Origin: Escherichia albertii NBRC 107761 = DSM 17582
Lineage (GTDB): Bacteria > Pseudomonadota > Gammaproteobacteria > Enterobacterales > Enterobacteriaceae
Direction: 5' to 3'
Assembly: GCF_000759775.1 (NCBI RefSeq)
Contig: NZ_BBMY01000018.1
Location: 1-54,998, forward strand
Length of the DNA stretch: 54,998 nt
Of this stretch, positions 1 to 8,819 are shown one piece after another (the first letter of the stretch is position 1; every line of letters starts with the position of its first letter). The position numbers and the translations under genes were made by a program. The notes beneath the pieces were generated by a model. The model was not told where the DNA came from. It saw only the letters and a list, made by a program, of their open reading frames with translations, and did not search any database.

Positions 1-8
1 CCGGTTAA

Positions 9-39
9 AGCAACGTTCCGCCTGTGTCGGAGCGTTGCT
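9..39. terminator. Imperfect hairpin after the PTS EIIC gene
   Basis: A 12-bp stem (9-20 with 28-39, one G-U pair) closes a 7-nt loop just beyond the end of the leftward EIIC gene. On the minus strand only a short T run follows. It may be a weak terminator of the PTS operon; whatever lies beyond is outside the window. Confidence 0.4.
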
Positions 40-51
40 AATATTGCAAGA

Positions 52-1340
52 TTAAAACTTTAACGCTGCTGCAATATCCTCTTCACTTTCCTCTTCTTCA
101 ATTTCATGCTGTGCTTTGTTAGCAATAACAACAAACGGTAAATAAATTAAAGTCGCTACTGCCAGGTTGAATAGCGCCATAATTAATGCCGCGACGCTGC
201 CATTAGAGTTAAAAAAAGCGCCTAATCCTGGTGGCATTGTCCAGGGAGCAAAGTTGGTTGATGGGGGAATCAACCCCAAAGAATACGCAATTAAAGTCAG
301 GGCTGCGAGAATAGGTTGGATCAAAACGAATGGGATCATCAAGATCGGATTCATAATAATTGGGAGACCGAATAAGATCGGCTCGTTAATTTCAAATAAT
401 CCTGATGGTAATGCCAGTTTCGCAACCTGACGGTAGTCGGCCCGGCGTGAAGCAATAAAAATTGCAATAATTAACCCCAGAGTCGCGCCAGTGCCGCCTC
501 AACCGAACCATACTGGGTATAAATATCCATATTCTCCATTCCCCACGGCGCCATTATTCCGCTATTTAATGCAGTCAGCGCCAGGCCACCGTGAACCCCA
601 AAGAACCAGAGTAACGTATTCAAAATGACATATGCCCAACCGACAACACCACCTAAAGAGGCGAGTGGCGTGGATATACTATTCATAATCAACTGGTGGA
701 AATGCGTACCCAACAGAGATAATCCCCAGGATATCAGGCCTGCAATCAATAGAATAATAAAGCCCGGAATCAAGGCGCTAAATGAACGGGACACCGATGA
801 AGGGACGCTCGCCGGTAAGGTGATAATCCATTTTCTGCGCATTACAAAGGTGAAAATCTCTGCAACTGCGAGTCCAATAATAATACCAGAAATAATATTG
901 GTGCCGCCCAACCAGTTAGTGCCGATAGCCGCAACATTATTGACGCTGAATGGAGTAACTGTCATGAATGCTGCAATTGAAAGTAAACCGGCGGCGATAG
1001 GATCAACCTTGCGCTCTTCAGCCAATGCCATCCCAATAAAGAATGGTGTCAATAGAGACATTATGCCGAGCGTACCGTTATACACGCTGTTGCCAGTAGT
1101 CTTTAAACCGTCGAGAGTTGCTATGGTTCCGGCATCCAGACGAACGCCCAGTGACCAGAAAAAAGAACCTTCACCAAAATTTAAAAACACATTATTGATC
1201 AGGACAAATAACGCTCCTACAAGCGTTAATGGTAGTAGTCGAATAAATCCATTTTTTATTGCATTTACATGTACCTGCTTACCTAATTTTACCGCGAAGG
1301 GTAAAATTATTCTTTCCAGCGAATTTATGGCGCTGTTCAT
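52..1340 (-). pseudogene. PTS lactose/cellobiose-family EIIC permease, frameshifted
   Basis: Membrane permease domain (EIIC) of a sugar phosphotransferase system of the lactose/cellobiose family, which carries a sugar into the cell while it is phosphorylated. The first 280 or so codons from 1340 give a typical EIIC amino half with many hydrophobic segments and a [10 protein letters not shown]-like motif. That frame ends at a TAA at 471-473. The rest of the domain ([11 protein letters not shown], then NEPILFGLP) continues in another frame from about 500 to 52. The frame offset equals a loss of one base, and restoring one G near 498-503 would give a continuous protein of about 432 residues, the usual family length. 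It is preceded by a good ribosome site (AAGGGTG) and follows the EIIB gene in the same operon. Either a true pseudogene or a sequencing error; the sugar is unknown. Confidence 0.8.
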
Positions 1341-1408
1341 TTTTGATCACCCTTTAAAATGAGTTCATCGTGATGCTATATGAAATGAAATTACTCTTTG
1401 ACGAAAAA

Positions 1409-1723
1409 TTAAATTAATGATTTTTTAATAATAGCAACTGCAAATTTTAATACAGCTAAACCATCAATCTTGCCATACAATTGACTATCAATGACTTCTA
1501 CTGGTTTATTGGGTAATAATTTTTGAATATCTTCACGCAAATAGGCAATTTGCGGTCCAAGCAAAATGACATCAGCCTTCGGTCCTTTCGCTACTGCGAA
1601 AGTTTCAGAAAATGCCTCAATGTATACGGGCACCTGATATTTTTCAGCCTGCTGCCGCATTTTTGAAACCAGCAATGATGTTGACATACCGGCTGAACAA
1701 AACAGATAAATTTTTTTATTCAT
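1409..1723 (-). CDS. PTS lactose/cellobiose-family EIIB component
   Basis: Cytoplasmic phosphocarrier of 104 residues that passes phosphate from EIIA to the incoming sugar. The start has the family signature [12 protein letters not shown], with Cys9 as the predicted phosphorylation site in the P-loop. The length is normal for a free-standing EIIB. The start codon is preceded by GAAGG at proper spacing. It is the first gene of a leftward pair with the EIIC gene 68 nt downstream. No EIIA or phospho-glycosidase gene is in the window, so the system is either completed to the left or depends on another EIIA. In K-12 galM lies next to gpmA, so this pair is an accessory insertion or replacement. Substrate not assignable. 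Confidence 0.85.
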   Translation of the reverse strand: MNKKIYLFCSAGMSTSLLVSKMRQQAEKYQVPVYIEAFSETFAVAKGPKADVILLGPQIAYLREDIQKLLPNKPVEVIDSQLYGKIDGLAVLKFAVAIIKKSLI

Positions 1724-1872
1724 TTCCTTCCCCTTTCATTCCTTTAATCAGGCGTTATTACTTACAGTCCTCAGTACATAGGTGATATGTCTCAATTACT
1801 GCTAGCTTACCTGTTAACCTGAAAAGCCGGTAATAGATAAGTGTCATAAATTACGTTTAATTGACCTTTAAA

Positions 1873-1888
1873 TATGATTGCTTTCACA
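1873..1888. promoter_or_regulatory. Putative CRP site upstream of the PTS genes
   Basis: TATGA, six bases, TCACA: nine of ten positions match the CRP half-site consensus TGTGA-N6-TCACA. It lies about 150 nt upstream of the EIIB start, where cAMP-CRP activation of a sugar PTS operon would be expected. Confidence 0.55.
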
Positions 1889-2156
1889 TTTCCATCAATT
1901 AGATGATCCACATGACGGAATTAAATTATTTATAACGTGAATTTATTTTTAATAAAAATACGTAGTAGCTATATGTCTGAATGGTACAAAAGAGTTAGTC
2001 ACCCCTTTACATTCTTTCTGCGGCCGTAGCACTTTTTCCGCCAGATGCTCAAGTTCACACCAAAATGCAATCATTTGTTTACAGTTGACTTACATTGAAT
2101 CACCATTTTCGCTATTGTTATACCTAAGCATTGCCGTGTGTGGCTATCGGCAATAT

Positions 2157-2175
2157 AATGAGAATTATTATCATT
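2157..2175. promoter_or_regulatory. Putative Fur box of gpmA
   Basis: The core GAGAAT-T-ATTATC inside a 19-bp AT-rich dyad closely matches the Fur consensus built from GATAAT/ATTATC hexamers. It lies 25 to 43 nt before the gpmA start codon. Iron/Fur control of E. coli gpmA has been reported; the exact site here is my reading. Confidence 0.65.
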
Positions 2176-2199
2176 AAAAATAGTTTGAGGAGTAAGTAT

Positions 2200-2952
2200 A
2201 TGGCTGTAACTAAGCTGGTTCTGGTTCGTCACGGCGAAAGTCAGTGGAACAAAGAAAACCGCTTTACTGGTTGGTATGATGTAGATCTGTCTGAGAAAGG
2301 CGTAAGCGAAGCAAAAGCAGCAGGCAAACTGCTGAAAGAGGAAGGTTACAGCTTTGACTTTGCTTACACCTCCGTCCTGAAACGTGCAATCCATACTCTG
2401 TGGAACGTACTGGACGAACTGGATCAGGCATGGCTGCCCGTTGAGAAATCTTGGAAACTCAACGAACGTCATTACGGTGCGTTGCAGGGGCTGAACAAAG
2501 CGGAAACCGCAGAAAAATATGGCGACGAGCAGGTGAAACAATGGCGTCGTGGTTTTGCGGTGACTCCGCCGGAACTGACTAAAGATGATGAACGTTACCC
2601 GGGACACGATCCGCGTTATGCTAAGTTGAGCGAGAAAGAGTTACCGCTGACTGAAAGCCTGGCGTTGACTATTGACCGGGTGATTCCTTACTGGAATGAA
2701 ACTATTCTCCCGCGCATGAAGAGCGGAGAGCGCGTGATCATCGCTGCCCATGGTAACTCTCTGCGTGCGCTGGTGAAATATCTCGATAACATGAGCGAAG
2801 AAGAGATTCTTGAGTTGAATATTCCGACTGGCGTACCGCTGGTTTATGAATTCGACGAGAACTTCAAACCACTGAAACGTTACTATCTGGGTAATGCTGA
2901 CGAAATCGCGGCGAAAGCTGCGGCAGTAGCCAACCAGGGTAAAGCGAAGTAA
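2200..2952 (+). CDS. gpmA: 2,3-bisphosphoglycerate-dependent phosphoglycerate mutase
   Basis: Glycolytic and gluconeogenic enzyme that interconverts 3- and 2-phosphoglycerate in the cytosol, using a phospho-histidine primed by 2,3-bisphosphoglycerate. The amino end shows the family motif [10 protein letters not shown] (catalytic His11 counting Met), and a second conserved histidine lies in [10 protein letters not shown]. The protein is 250 residues, the normal dPGM length. The reading frame is open further upstream, but the start at 2200 is chosen because GAGGAG precedes it and [12 protein letters not shown] is the known terminus. It is monocistronic, with a Fur-like box upstream and a strong terminator downstream. 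Confidence 0.97.
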
Positions 2953-2975
2953 GCGTAGCCGTTGTTTCAAATGAT

Positions 2976-3008
2976 AAAGCCGACTGAAAGTAAGTCGGCT
3001 TTTTTATT
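2976..3008 (+). terminator. Rho-independent terminator of gpmA
   Basis: A 10-bp stem (2976-2985 with 2993-3002), containing AGCCGACT/AGTCGGCT, closes a 7-nt loop and is followed by a T-rich tract. It starts 23 nt after the gpmA stop codon. Confidence 0.9.
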
Positions 3009-3034
3009 TTTCATCGCTAACAATAAAGCACATT

Positions 3035-3069
3035 GCCTGATGCGACGCTACGCGTCTTATCAGGCCTAC
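3035..3069. repeat. REP element between gpmA and aroG
   Basis: A single palindromic unit of the REP family: GCCTGATGCGACGC, a short loop, then the inverted complement ending TCAGGCCTAC. It lies between the convergent gpmA and aroG genes. Confidence 0.85.
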
Positions 3070-3118
3070 GGTGATTCACCAGATAAGCCACTCTGGTGGC
3101 GCATCCGAAAATTAAACC

Positions 3119-4171
3119 TTATCCACGACGTGCTTTTACGGCATTCGCCAGTGAACGTAATAGAGCATCGGTATCTTCCCAGCCAATGCAGGCATCGGTG
3201 ATGCTCTTGCCATAGGCCAGCGGCTCACCGCTTTCCAGGCTCTGATTGCCTTCCACCAGATGGCTTTCAACCATCACGCCAATAATGGCTTTTTCGCCAC
3301 CGGCAATCTGCTGGCAAACATCGGCGCAAACATCCATCTGTTTTTTAAACTGTTTGGACGAGTTAGCGTGGCTGAAATCGATCATCACCTGCGCCGGCAA
3401 CCCTGCTTTGTTCAACCCTTCTTTCACTTCGGCAACGTGTTTCGCACTGTAGTTGGGCTCTTTCCCGCCACGCAGTATGATATGGCAATCGCCATTACCG
3501 CTGGTATTCACAATCGCCGAATGACCCCATTTTGTCACAGACAGGAAGCAGTGCGGCGCACCTGCAGCGTTAATCGCATCGATAGCCACTTTTATCGTAC
3601 CATCAGTACCATTTTTGAATCCGACCGGACAAGAAAGGCCCGAAGCAAGTTCGCGGTGAACTTGCGATTCTGTTGTACGTGCGCCAATTGCGCCCCAACT
3701 CATCAGGTCCGCGAGATACTGCGGGGTAATCATATCGAGAAATTCCCCCGCTGCTGGCAGGCCGCTATCGTTAATATCAAGCAGCAATTTACGAGCAATG
3801 CGTAAACCGTCGTTGATCTGGAAACTGTTATCCATATGCGGATCGTTAATCAGCCCTTTCCAGCCCACTGTGGTGCGCGGCTTTTCAAAATAGACGCGCA
3901 TAACAATTTCCAACTCATCTTTCAGCTCTTCACGCAGCGCCAGCAAGCGAGTTGCGTACTCTTTAGCCGCGACGGGGTCATGAATAGAACACGGACCAAT
4001 CACCACTAACAGGCGCTCATCGTTACCTTTCAGGATCTTATGGATCGCCTTACGGGCATGAGCAACTGTAGTGGCAGCATTTTCGGTAGCGGGGAATTTT
4101 TCCAGTAATGCGACAGGAGGAAGTAACTCTTTGATCTCTTTGATGCGTAAATCGTCGTTCTGATAATTCAT
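3119..4171 (-). CDS. aroG: DAHP synthase, phenylalanine-sensitive isozyme
   Basis: First enzyme of the shikimate pathway: condenses phosphoenolpyruvate and erythrose 4-phosphate to 3-deoxy-D-arabino-heptulosonate 7-phosphate, with a divalent metal. The protein is 350 residues, the length of E. coli AroG, and starts MNYQNDDLRIKEIKELL. Family motifs visible include VIGPCSIHD near residue 60, YFEKPRTTVGWKG (active-site loop) and ARTTESQVHRELASGL. The sequence fits AroG rather than the tyrosine- or tryptophan-sensitive paralogues AroF and AroH. A near-consensus TyrR box lies about 70 nt upstream, which fits TyrR repression of aroG. Transcribed toward gpmA. Confidence 0.97.
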   Translation of the reverse strand: MNYQNDDLRIKEIKELLPPVALLEKFPATENAATTVAHARKAIHKILKGNDERLLVVIGPCSIHDPVAAKEYATRLLALREELKDELEIVMRVYFEKPRTTVGWKGLINDPHMDNSFQINDGLRIARKLLLDINDSGLPAAGEFLDMITPQYLADLMSWGAIGARTTESQVHRELASGLSCPVGFKNGTDGTIKVAIDAINAAGAPHCFLSVTKWGHSAIVNTSGNGDCHIILRGGKEPNYSAKHVAEVKEGLNKAGLPAQVMIDFSHANSSKQFKKQMDVCADVCQQIAGGEKAIIGVMVESHLVEGNQSLESGEPLAYGKSITDACIGWEDTDALLRSLANAVKARRG

Positions 4172-4672
4172 GTCTGTTCCAGAGTTGCCATACTTATTTT
4201 GGTGAATGCAATCCTTCCAATCTATATCTTCCGTCAGAATGTGTAAACGGGGTCTTACACTATGAACGAATTAATCCTAGAATTAGCAAGAAAAACGCCA
4301 GAATGTTGCGAAAAATGACCTGTATTTCACAATGCCTAACAAAACATACTCTGTTTATTAATTTTTTAATATTATATGCTGGATTTATTCTTTTAACTGA
4401 AATCTTAAGCCGTTGTCTGCCATTCAATAGCCTATGTACTGTTGAAAAACAGTTATCTGACATAACGAGAAAAACAAGAACATCCTCTGAACAACCACAT
4501 TGTTTCAGTCCCCTTTCAGCCTTCACTGGTCGCGAACAGAAGTCGATACTACGCAGTAATTCTGCAAAATAGCCAATATTGAGAGTGTGAAATCCCTCCC
4601 TTTTAATTTTTCCCTTCTAAAAGCAGTATGATGTCATAAAGTTAAGTGAGATTAATTAAGGGATGACTCGTC
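4172..4672. other. aroG-zitB intergenic region lacking ybgS
   Basis: K-12 has ybgS (a small secreted protein gene) here; no frame in this stretch encodes a YbgS-like protein. It holds the divergent promoters, the TyrR box and an 89-codon open frame at 4303-4572 with no ribosome site or recognisable product. The sequence is AT-rich. Confidence 0.6.
4242..4259. promoter_or_regulatory. TyrR box of aroG
   Basis: TGTAAA, six bases, CTTACA: one base away from the TyrR consensus TGTAAA-N6-TTTACA. It lies 71-88 nt upstream of aroG. TyrR repression of aroG with phenylalanine is well established. Confidence 0.8.
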
Positions 4673-5608
4673 ATGGCACACTCACATTCGTCCTCACACT
4701 TGCCAGAAGATAATAACGCTCGCCGCTTATTGTATGCTTTCTGCGTAACCGCTGGTTTCATGTTAATAGAGGTCATCGGCGGTTTTCTTTCTGGTTCTCT
4801 GGCCCTGCTGGCCGATGCCGGACACATGCTTACTGATACTGCGGCTCTGCTTTTCGCCCTGCTTGCCGTACAATTTTCTCGTCGCCCACCTACCATTCGC
4901 CATACTTTCGGCTGGTTAAGGCTGACCACCCTCGCCGCGTTTGTGAATGCCATTGCATTAGTGGTAATTACAATTTTGATTGTCTGGGAGGCAATAGAGC
5001 GTTTTCGTATGCCGCGCCCGGTCGAAGGCGGCATGATGATGACGATTGCGGTAGCTGGACTGCTGGCAAATGTGCTTTCCTTCTGGTTGCTTCATCGCGG
5101 CAGTGGAGAAAAAAATCTCAACGTACGTGCAGCGGCACTGCATGTATTGGGCGATCTGCTGGGGTCTGTTGGCGCCATCGTCGCCGCATTAATTATTATC
5201 TGGACTGGCTGGACGCCTGCCGACCCAATTCTCTCTATCCTCGTGTCGCTTCTGGTTTTGCGCAGCGCCTGGCGGTTATTGAAAGATAGCGTGAATGAAT
5301 TACTTGAAGGTGCGCCAGTTTCGCTGGATATTGCTGAACTTAAGCGCCGTATGTGCAGGGAAATCCCGGAAGTGCGCAATGTGCATCATGTGCATGTATG
5401 GATGGTGGGGGAGAAGCCGCTGATGACGTTGCATGTACAGGTAATTCCACCACACGATCACGACGCTTTGTTGGAACAGATCCAGCATTATCTGATGGAG
5501 CATTATCAGATTGAACACGCCACCGTCCAGATGGAGTACCAGCCTTGCCGCGGACCGGATTGCCACCTTAACCAAGGAGCATCCGGCCATTCACATCATC
5601 ACCATTAA
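4673..5608 (+). CDS. zitB: Zinc transporter of the cation diffusion facilitator family
   Basis: Inner-membrane antiporter that exports Zn2+ in exchange for protons. The 311-residue protein has six predicted membrane segments. The metal-site motifs of CDF proteins are present: HxxxD in [11 protein letters not shown] (segment 2) and HVLGD in segment 5. Both ends are rich in histidine (start AHSHSSSH, end HSHHHH), as in ZitB, and the soluble carboxyl domain keeps HHVHVWM. The start at 4673 gives the known amino terminus. The last four bases overlap the end of the convergent pnuC gene. It stands alone because ybgS is missing upstream. Confidence 0.96.
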   Translation: MAHSHSSSHLPEDNNARRLLYAFCVTAGFMLIEVIGGFLSGSLALLADAGHMLTDTAALLFALLAVQFSRRPPTIRHTFGWLRLTTLAAFVNAIALVVITILIVWEAIERFRMPRPVEGGMMMTIAVAGLLANVLSFWLLHRGSGEKNLNVRAAALHVLGDLLGSVGAIVAALIIIWTGWTPADPILSILVSLLVLRSAWRLLKDSVNELLEGAPVSLDIAELKRRMCREIPEVRNVHHVHVWMVGEKPLMTLHVQVIPPHDHDALLEQIQHYLMEHYQIEHATVQMEYQPCRGPDCHLNQGASGHSHHHH

Positions 5609-6324
5609 TGGGATAGCGCGCGTGAACCTCTCTCGCGTGCGCTGTTGATCCACATCCGGCTGCCATTCAGAGCAATAAAAGTCAGGAGCAGGTACTCCAG
5701 CGACATGGCATACACGCCCTGCAATGCGAAGATCACCACGCTGATCACGTTAATGATGACCCACAGCAACCAGTTTTCGACATATTTCCGTGTCATCAGA
5801 ATCATTGCCACAATAGATAATACCATCATGCATGAATCCCAAAATGGGAATGCATCCGGTTGTAAGTCTGGCATAGCGACCTGTAACCCCAGCGCTTGCA
5901 TGATCATTACCGCCACGCGGGTCAGGAACGCAAATACCGGATTGATAAATGCCGTCATCAAACCAATAGCAACCACGCAGATCGTCAGCCAGGTTAAAGC
6001 CTTCGGCAATGGCAACCAGCGAATTTTCAACTCAGCTTCATTCTGACCGGTTTGTCGCGACCAGGCATACCAGCCGTAAATATTGGCTGCAAAGAAAAAC
6101 ACCTGCAGCAGCAAACTGGCATAGAGTTGAATTTGAAAGAAAATAATACCAAACAGAGTAACGTTGAGCAGACCAAAAAAGTAGTTGCTGATCTTCTCCA
6201 TACTGGCGAGTCCAATGCAAAGTAAACCTGCAATGGTCCCTATCGCTTCAATCCATGAAAGATCGTAACCGCCTGCGCCGATCGGTATATGAACCAGAAT
6301 GTTCTGCGTGCTAAAAAAATCCAT
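5605..6324 (-). CDS. pnuC: Nicotinamide riboside transporter PnuC
   Basis: Inner-membrane facilitator for nicotinamide riboside, feeding NAD salvage. The 239-residue protein is strongly hydrophobic with about seven membrane segments, and has PnuC motifs such as NIYGWYAW and a [12 protein letters not shown] stretch. It lies 37 nt downstream of nadA on the same strand, forming the nadA-pnuC operon controlled by NadR. It differs from my recollection of K-12 PnuC at a dozen or so positions, more than the neighbouring central-metabolism proteins. Its end overlaps zitB by four bases on the other strand. Confidence 0.95.
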   Translation of the reverse strand: MDFFSTQNILVHIPIGAGGYDLSWIEAIGTIAGLLCIGLASMEKISNYFFGLLNVTLFGIIFFQIQLYASLLLQVFFFAANIYGWYAWSRQTGQNEAELKIRWLPLPKALTWLTICVVAIGLMTAFINPVFAFLTRVAVMIMQALGLQVAMPDLQPDAFPFWDSCMMVLSIVAMILMTRKYVENWLLWVIINVISVVIFALQGVYAMSLEYLLLTFIALNGSRMWINSARERGSRALSH

Positions 6325-6361
6325 CTTTCCCCCAAAGCGTAGCGTGATGCCTTATTGTCAG

Positions 6362-7405
6362 TTATGCACGTAGTGTAGCCGCAAAATTCAGCATACGATT
6401 GAGTGGTACCTGCGCCCTCTCTCGCAGCATTTCTTCAACATGGACTTCGTGTTTGCTTCCTCCCTGTTCCAACGCCTCAACAATAGCCTGAAGGCCATTC
6501 ATGGCCATCCACGGACAATGTGCGCAACTGCGGCAGGTCGCGCCCTGACCTGCGGTTGGCGCTTCCAACAGTACTTTATCAGGTACCGCCTGCTGCATTT
6601 TATAGAAGATACCCCGGTCGGTCGCCACAATGAGTTGCTGGTGCGGCAACGTTTTCGCGGCGTTGATCAGCTGACTTGTTGAACCGATCGCATCTGCCAT
6701 CTCAACGATGGATTGTGGTGATTCAGGATGCACCAATATGGCAGCATCAGGGTACTGTTTTTGCAAGCGGGTTAATGCCTGAGTCTTAAACTCATCATGA
6801 ACGATACAGGTTCCCTGCCAGCACAAGATGTCTGCACCAGTCTGTTTTTGCACGTAACGCCCCAAATGTTTATCCGGCGCCCAGATTATTTTTTCACCCA
6901 AACTATCCAGGTGATCAATCAGTTCAACGGCAATACTTGAAGTCACCACCCAGTCCGCACGAGCTTTTACCGCGGCAGAAGTGTTAGCGTAAACAACGAC
7001 AGTACGATCGAGGTGGGCATCGCAAAATGCGTTGAATTCATCAATGGAGCACCCCAAATCTAAAGAACATTCGGCCTGAAGGGTTGGCATCAACACTGTT
7101 TTTTCCGGGCTGAGGATTTTGGCGGTTTCTCCCATAAATCTCACCCCAGCGACTAACAGCGTAGACGCGGAATGTTGTGCGCCAAAACGAGCCATTTCCA
7201 GCGAATCGGAAATGCAGCCGCCGGTCTCTTCCGCCAGTTGTTGAATTTCGGGATCGGTATAGTAGTGGGCGACCATCACCGCATTACGTTCTTTTAACAG
7301 CCGTTTTATTTTTTCACGGTAATGCGTTTTTTCATCAATGCTTAACGGTGTCGGCTTCGGTGGGAAGGGATATATTGCGGCTTCAGGATCAAACATCACG
7401 CTCAT
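6362..7405 (-). CDS. nadA: Quinolinate synthase
   Basis: Makes quinolinate from iminoaspartate and dihydroxyacetone phosphate in de novo NAD synthesis, using an oxygen-sensitive [4Fe-4S] cluster. The 347 residues match the E. coli length. Cluster ligand Cys113 (AECSLDLGC), the later cysteine in CWQGTC and the carboxyl [10 protein letters not shown] motif are all present. First gene of the nadA-pnuC operon, with a NadR box upstream. Start taken at [10 protein letters not shown], the known terminus. Confidence 0.97.
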   Translation of the reverse strand: MSVMFDPEAAIYPFPPKPTPLSIDEKTHYREKIKRLLKERNAVMVAHYYTDPEIQQLAEETGGCISDSLEMARFGAQHSASTLLVAGVRFMGETAKILSPEKTVLMPTLQAECSLDLGCSIDEFNAFCDAHLDRTVVVYANTSAAVKARADWVVTSSIAVELIDHLDSLGEKIIWAPDKHLGRYVQKQTGADILCWQGTCIVHDEFKTQALTRLQKQYPDAAILVHPESPQSIVEMADAIGSTSQLINAAKTLPHQQLIVATDRGIFYKMQQAVPDKVLLEAPTAGQGATCRSCAHCPWMAMNGLQAIVEALEQGGSKHEVHVEEMLRERAQVPLNRMLNFAATLRA

Positions 7406-7478
7406 TTTGCCATCTCGTTTTATAGGCTTAACTATTAAACCGATATAAAGCGTGAAAACTTGCCATAATCGGTTTGTT

Positions 7479-7496
7479 TGTTTTGTATGCTAAACA
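7479..7496. promoter_or_regulatory. NadR box of nadA-pnuC
   Basis: TGTTTT, six bases, TAAACA: one mismatch to the NadR 18-mer TGTTTA-N6-TAAACA. It lies 74-91 nt upstream of nadA. NadR repression of this operon when NAD is plentiful is established. Confidence 0.75.
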
Positions 7497-7545
7497 AGAT
7501 AGTCGATTGATAGGGAAATGTCATGGCCTATTATTTGATGGCTGA

Positions 7546-8013
7546 TTAGTTTACCCACCCTCCTGAATAGTAAAGCTTGTAGGCTAACATGTTGTTATGC
7601 CATATCTGTTCTTCACCACTGAAAAAGTCAAAGTTGCCGCTATAGCAGTTAACATATCGCAGATCATTTTCGCTATTGAATTCAAATGGGCCACGGAATG
7701 GCATATCCCGAGTCGATTGCAATAGCGCCTGACGTAAAAAACCGTAGATACTTTCTGAGTCTTTATCCAGAAAACATTTACCGGAATAGCTCATAGACCA
7801 TACCGCTGTTTCTCTCTGATAAATAACTTCCTGCCCAGTAAACTGTAAAAAACCGTAATAAATGTCCCTGTAGAATAGCGCTCCTTGTTCATATTCATGG
7901 AGTTTTGCCCCAGTAAGTGGTGCAAGTGTCATCACTGCGCTATTGGAATTTGCATACGTGCTTTGTTTAGCTTTGATAAGAAAATCAATGAATTGCTTAA
8001 TATTCTCAGCCAT
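7546..8013 (-). CDS. DUF5680-like protein of unknown function
   Basis: A 155-residue soluble protein with no signal peptide or membrane segment. It resembles the DUF5680 family: QEVIYQRETAVWSMSYSG in the middle, FRGPFEF with a following LRYVN, and an ending like YKLYYSGGWVN are the pattern of that family. I know no function for it. It sits alone between nadA and the tRNA cluster, where K-12 has no protein gene but has two more Lys tRNA genes, so it is an accessory insertion beside a tRNA array. The ribosome site is weak (GAG). A terminator for the tRNA operon separates it from the tRNAs upstream. Confidence 0.7.
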   Translation of the reverse strand: MAENIKQFIDFLIKAKQSTYANSNSAVMTLAPLTGAKLHEYEQGALFYRDIYYGFLQFTGQEVIYQRETAVWSMSYSGKCFLDKDSESIYGFLRQALLQSTRDMPFRGPFEFNSENDLRYVNCYSGNFDFFSGEEQIWHNNMLAYKLYYSGGWVN

Positions 8014-8149
8014 AAAAGTTCACTCATCTAATTATTAGCAGATATGCATATTTAACCCGTTTTCTGCGAAATAACAGAACGAATCCGTACTTATAAAGTA
8101 AAACGATCCTGGTGAGTCTTAAGAGGGGATGCAAAAAGACGTATATAGC

Positions 8150-8176
8150 AAAAAGGCGCCTTTAGGGCGCCTTTTT
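8150..8176 (-). terminator. Terminator of the Lys/Val tRNA operon
   Basis: An 11-bp perfect inverted repeat, AAAAAGGCGCC (8150-8160) and GGCGCCTTTTT (8166-8176), with a 5-nt loop. It lies 4 nt beyond the last tRNA; on the minus strand it ends in five T. Confidence 0.9.
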
Positions 8177-8180
8177 ACAC

Positions 8181-8256
8181 TGGTGGGTCGTGCAGGATTC
8201 GAACCTGCGACCAATTGATTAAAAGTCAACTGCTCTACCAACTGAGCTAACGACCC
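8181..8256 (-). tRNA. lysY: tRNA-Lys (anticodon UUU)
   Basis: A 76-nt tRNA with encoded CCA (TGG at 8181-8183 on the plus strand), acceptor GGGTCGT and anticodon TTT in the GACTTTTAATC loop. Fifth and last of the cluster. The symbol follows K-12 order and is positional only. Confidence 0.95.
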
Positions 8257-8258
8257 GG

Positions 8259-8334
8259 TGGTGGGTGATGACGGGATCGAACCGCCGACCCCCTCCTTGT
8301 AAGGGAGGTGCTCTCCCAGCTGAGCTAATCACCC
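8259..8334 (-). tRNA. valZ: tRNA-Val (anticodon UAC)
   Basis: A 76-nt tRNA with encoded CCA, acceptor GGGTGAT and anticodon TAC in CCCTTACAAGG. Only two bases separate it from the next Lys tRNA. Symbol by position. Confidence 0.95.
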
Positions 8335-8379
8335 GATACTGTGCTGGATACTACTAACTACTGCTTCAATCTTTATGAT

Positions 8380-8455
8380 TGGTGGGTCGTGCAGGATTCG
8401 AACCTGCGACCAATTGATTAAAAGTCAACTGCTCTACCAACTGAGCTAACGACCC
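8380..8455 (-). tRNA. lysW: tRNA-Lys (anticodon UUU)
   Basis: Identical in sequence to the other two Lys tRNAs here. A 45-nt spacer separates it from the following Val tRNA (8259-8334); three bases separate it from the preceding one. Symbol by position. Confidence 0.95.
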
Positions 8456-8458
8456 GAG

Positions 8459-8534
8459 TGGTGGGTGATGACGGGATCGAACCGCCGACCCCCTCCTTGT
8501 AAGGGAGGTGCTCTCCCAGCTGAGCTAATCACCC
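8459..8534 (-). tRNA. valT: tRNA-Val (anticodon UAC)
   Basis: Same sequence as the Val tRNA at 8259-8334, encoded CCA included. Second gene of the operon after lysT. Symbol by position. Confidence 0.95.
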
Positions 8535-8579
8535 GATACTACGCTGGATACTACTAACTACTGCTCCAATCTTTACGAT

Positions 8580-8655
8580 TGGTGGGTCGTGCAGGATTCG
8601 AACCTGCGACCAATTGATTAAAAGTCAACTGCTCTACCAACTGAGCTAACGACCC
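8580..8655 (-). tRNA. lysT: tRNA-Lys (anticodon UUU), first gene of the operon
   Basis: Promoter-proximal Lys tRNA of 76 nt with CCA encoded. The promoter lies about 50 nt upstream at 8706-8733. Symbol by position. Confidence 0.95.
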
Positions 8656-8705
8656 ACTTTAGCATTGCTTTCGGTTTGTTTGATATCCCGTGGCAACGGC
8701 GGCAT

Positions 8706-8733
8706 ATATTACTGATTTCAGACTTGAGCGCAA
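8706..8733 (-). promoter_or_regulatory. Promoter of the Lys/Val tRNA operon
   Basis: On the minus strand TTGCGC (8728-8733), a 16-nt spacer and TAATAT (8706-8711), followed by a GC-rich discriminator (GCCGCCG) typical of stringently controlled stable-RNA promoters. An A/T run (AAATTTTTG) just upstream could act as an UP element. Confidence 0.65.
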
Positions 8734-8780
8734 CAAAAATTTCGATGCAGATCACTCAACTGCTTATGATTCACACGACA

Positions 8781-8808
8781 CGACCAGAAATAACACGACT
8801 TCTGGTCG
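8781..8808. terminator. Hairpin after cpoB
   Basis: A perfect 9-bp inverted repeat, CGACCAGAA (8781-8789) and TTCTGGTCG (8800-8808), with a 10-nt loop, 11 nt beyond the cpoB stop. No T run follows, so it may protect the mRNA 3' end or work with Rho rather than terminate alone. Confidence 0.5.
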
Positions 8809-8819
8809 CGGGTTATGCA

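Larger units (their letters stand above)
1724..2199. other. Divergent intergenic region, PTS operon / gpmA
   Basis: An AT-rich 476-nt spacer with no convincing reading frame of its own. It must hold the divergent promoters of the PTS pair and gpmA. A CRP-like site and a Fur-like box are listed separately. Confidence 0.6.

Noticed and set aside
4303-4572. 89-codon frame between aroG and zitB as a real gene
   Set aside because: No ribosome site, no recognisable family and AT-rich chance composition; kept only as a remark on the gap.
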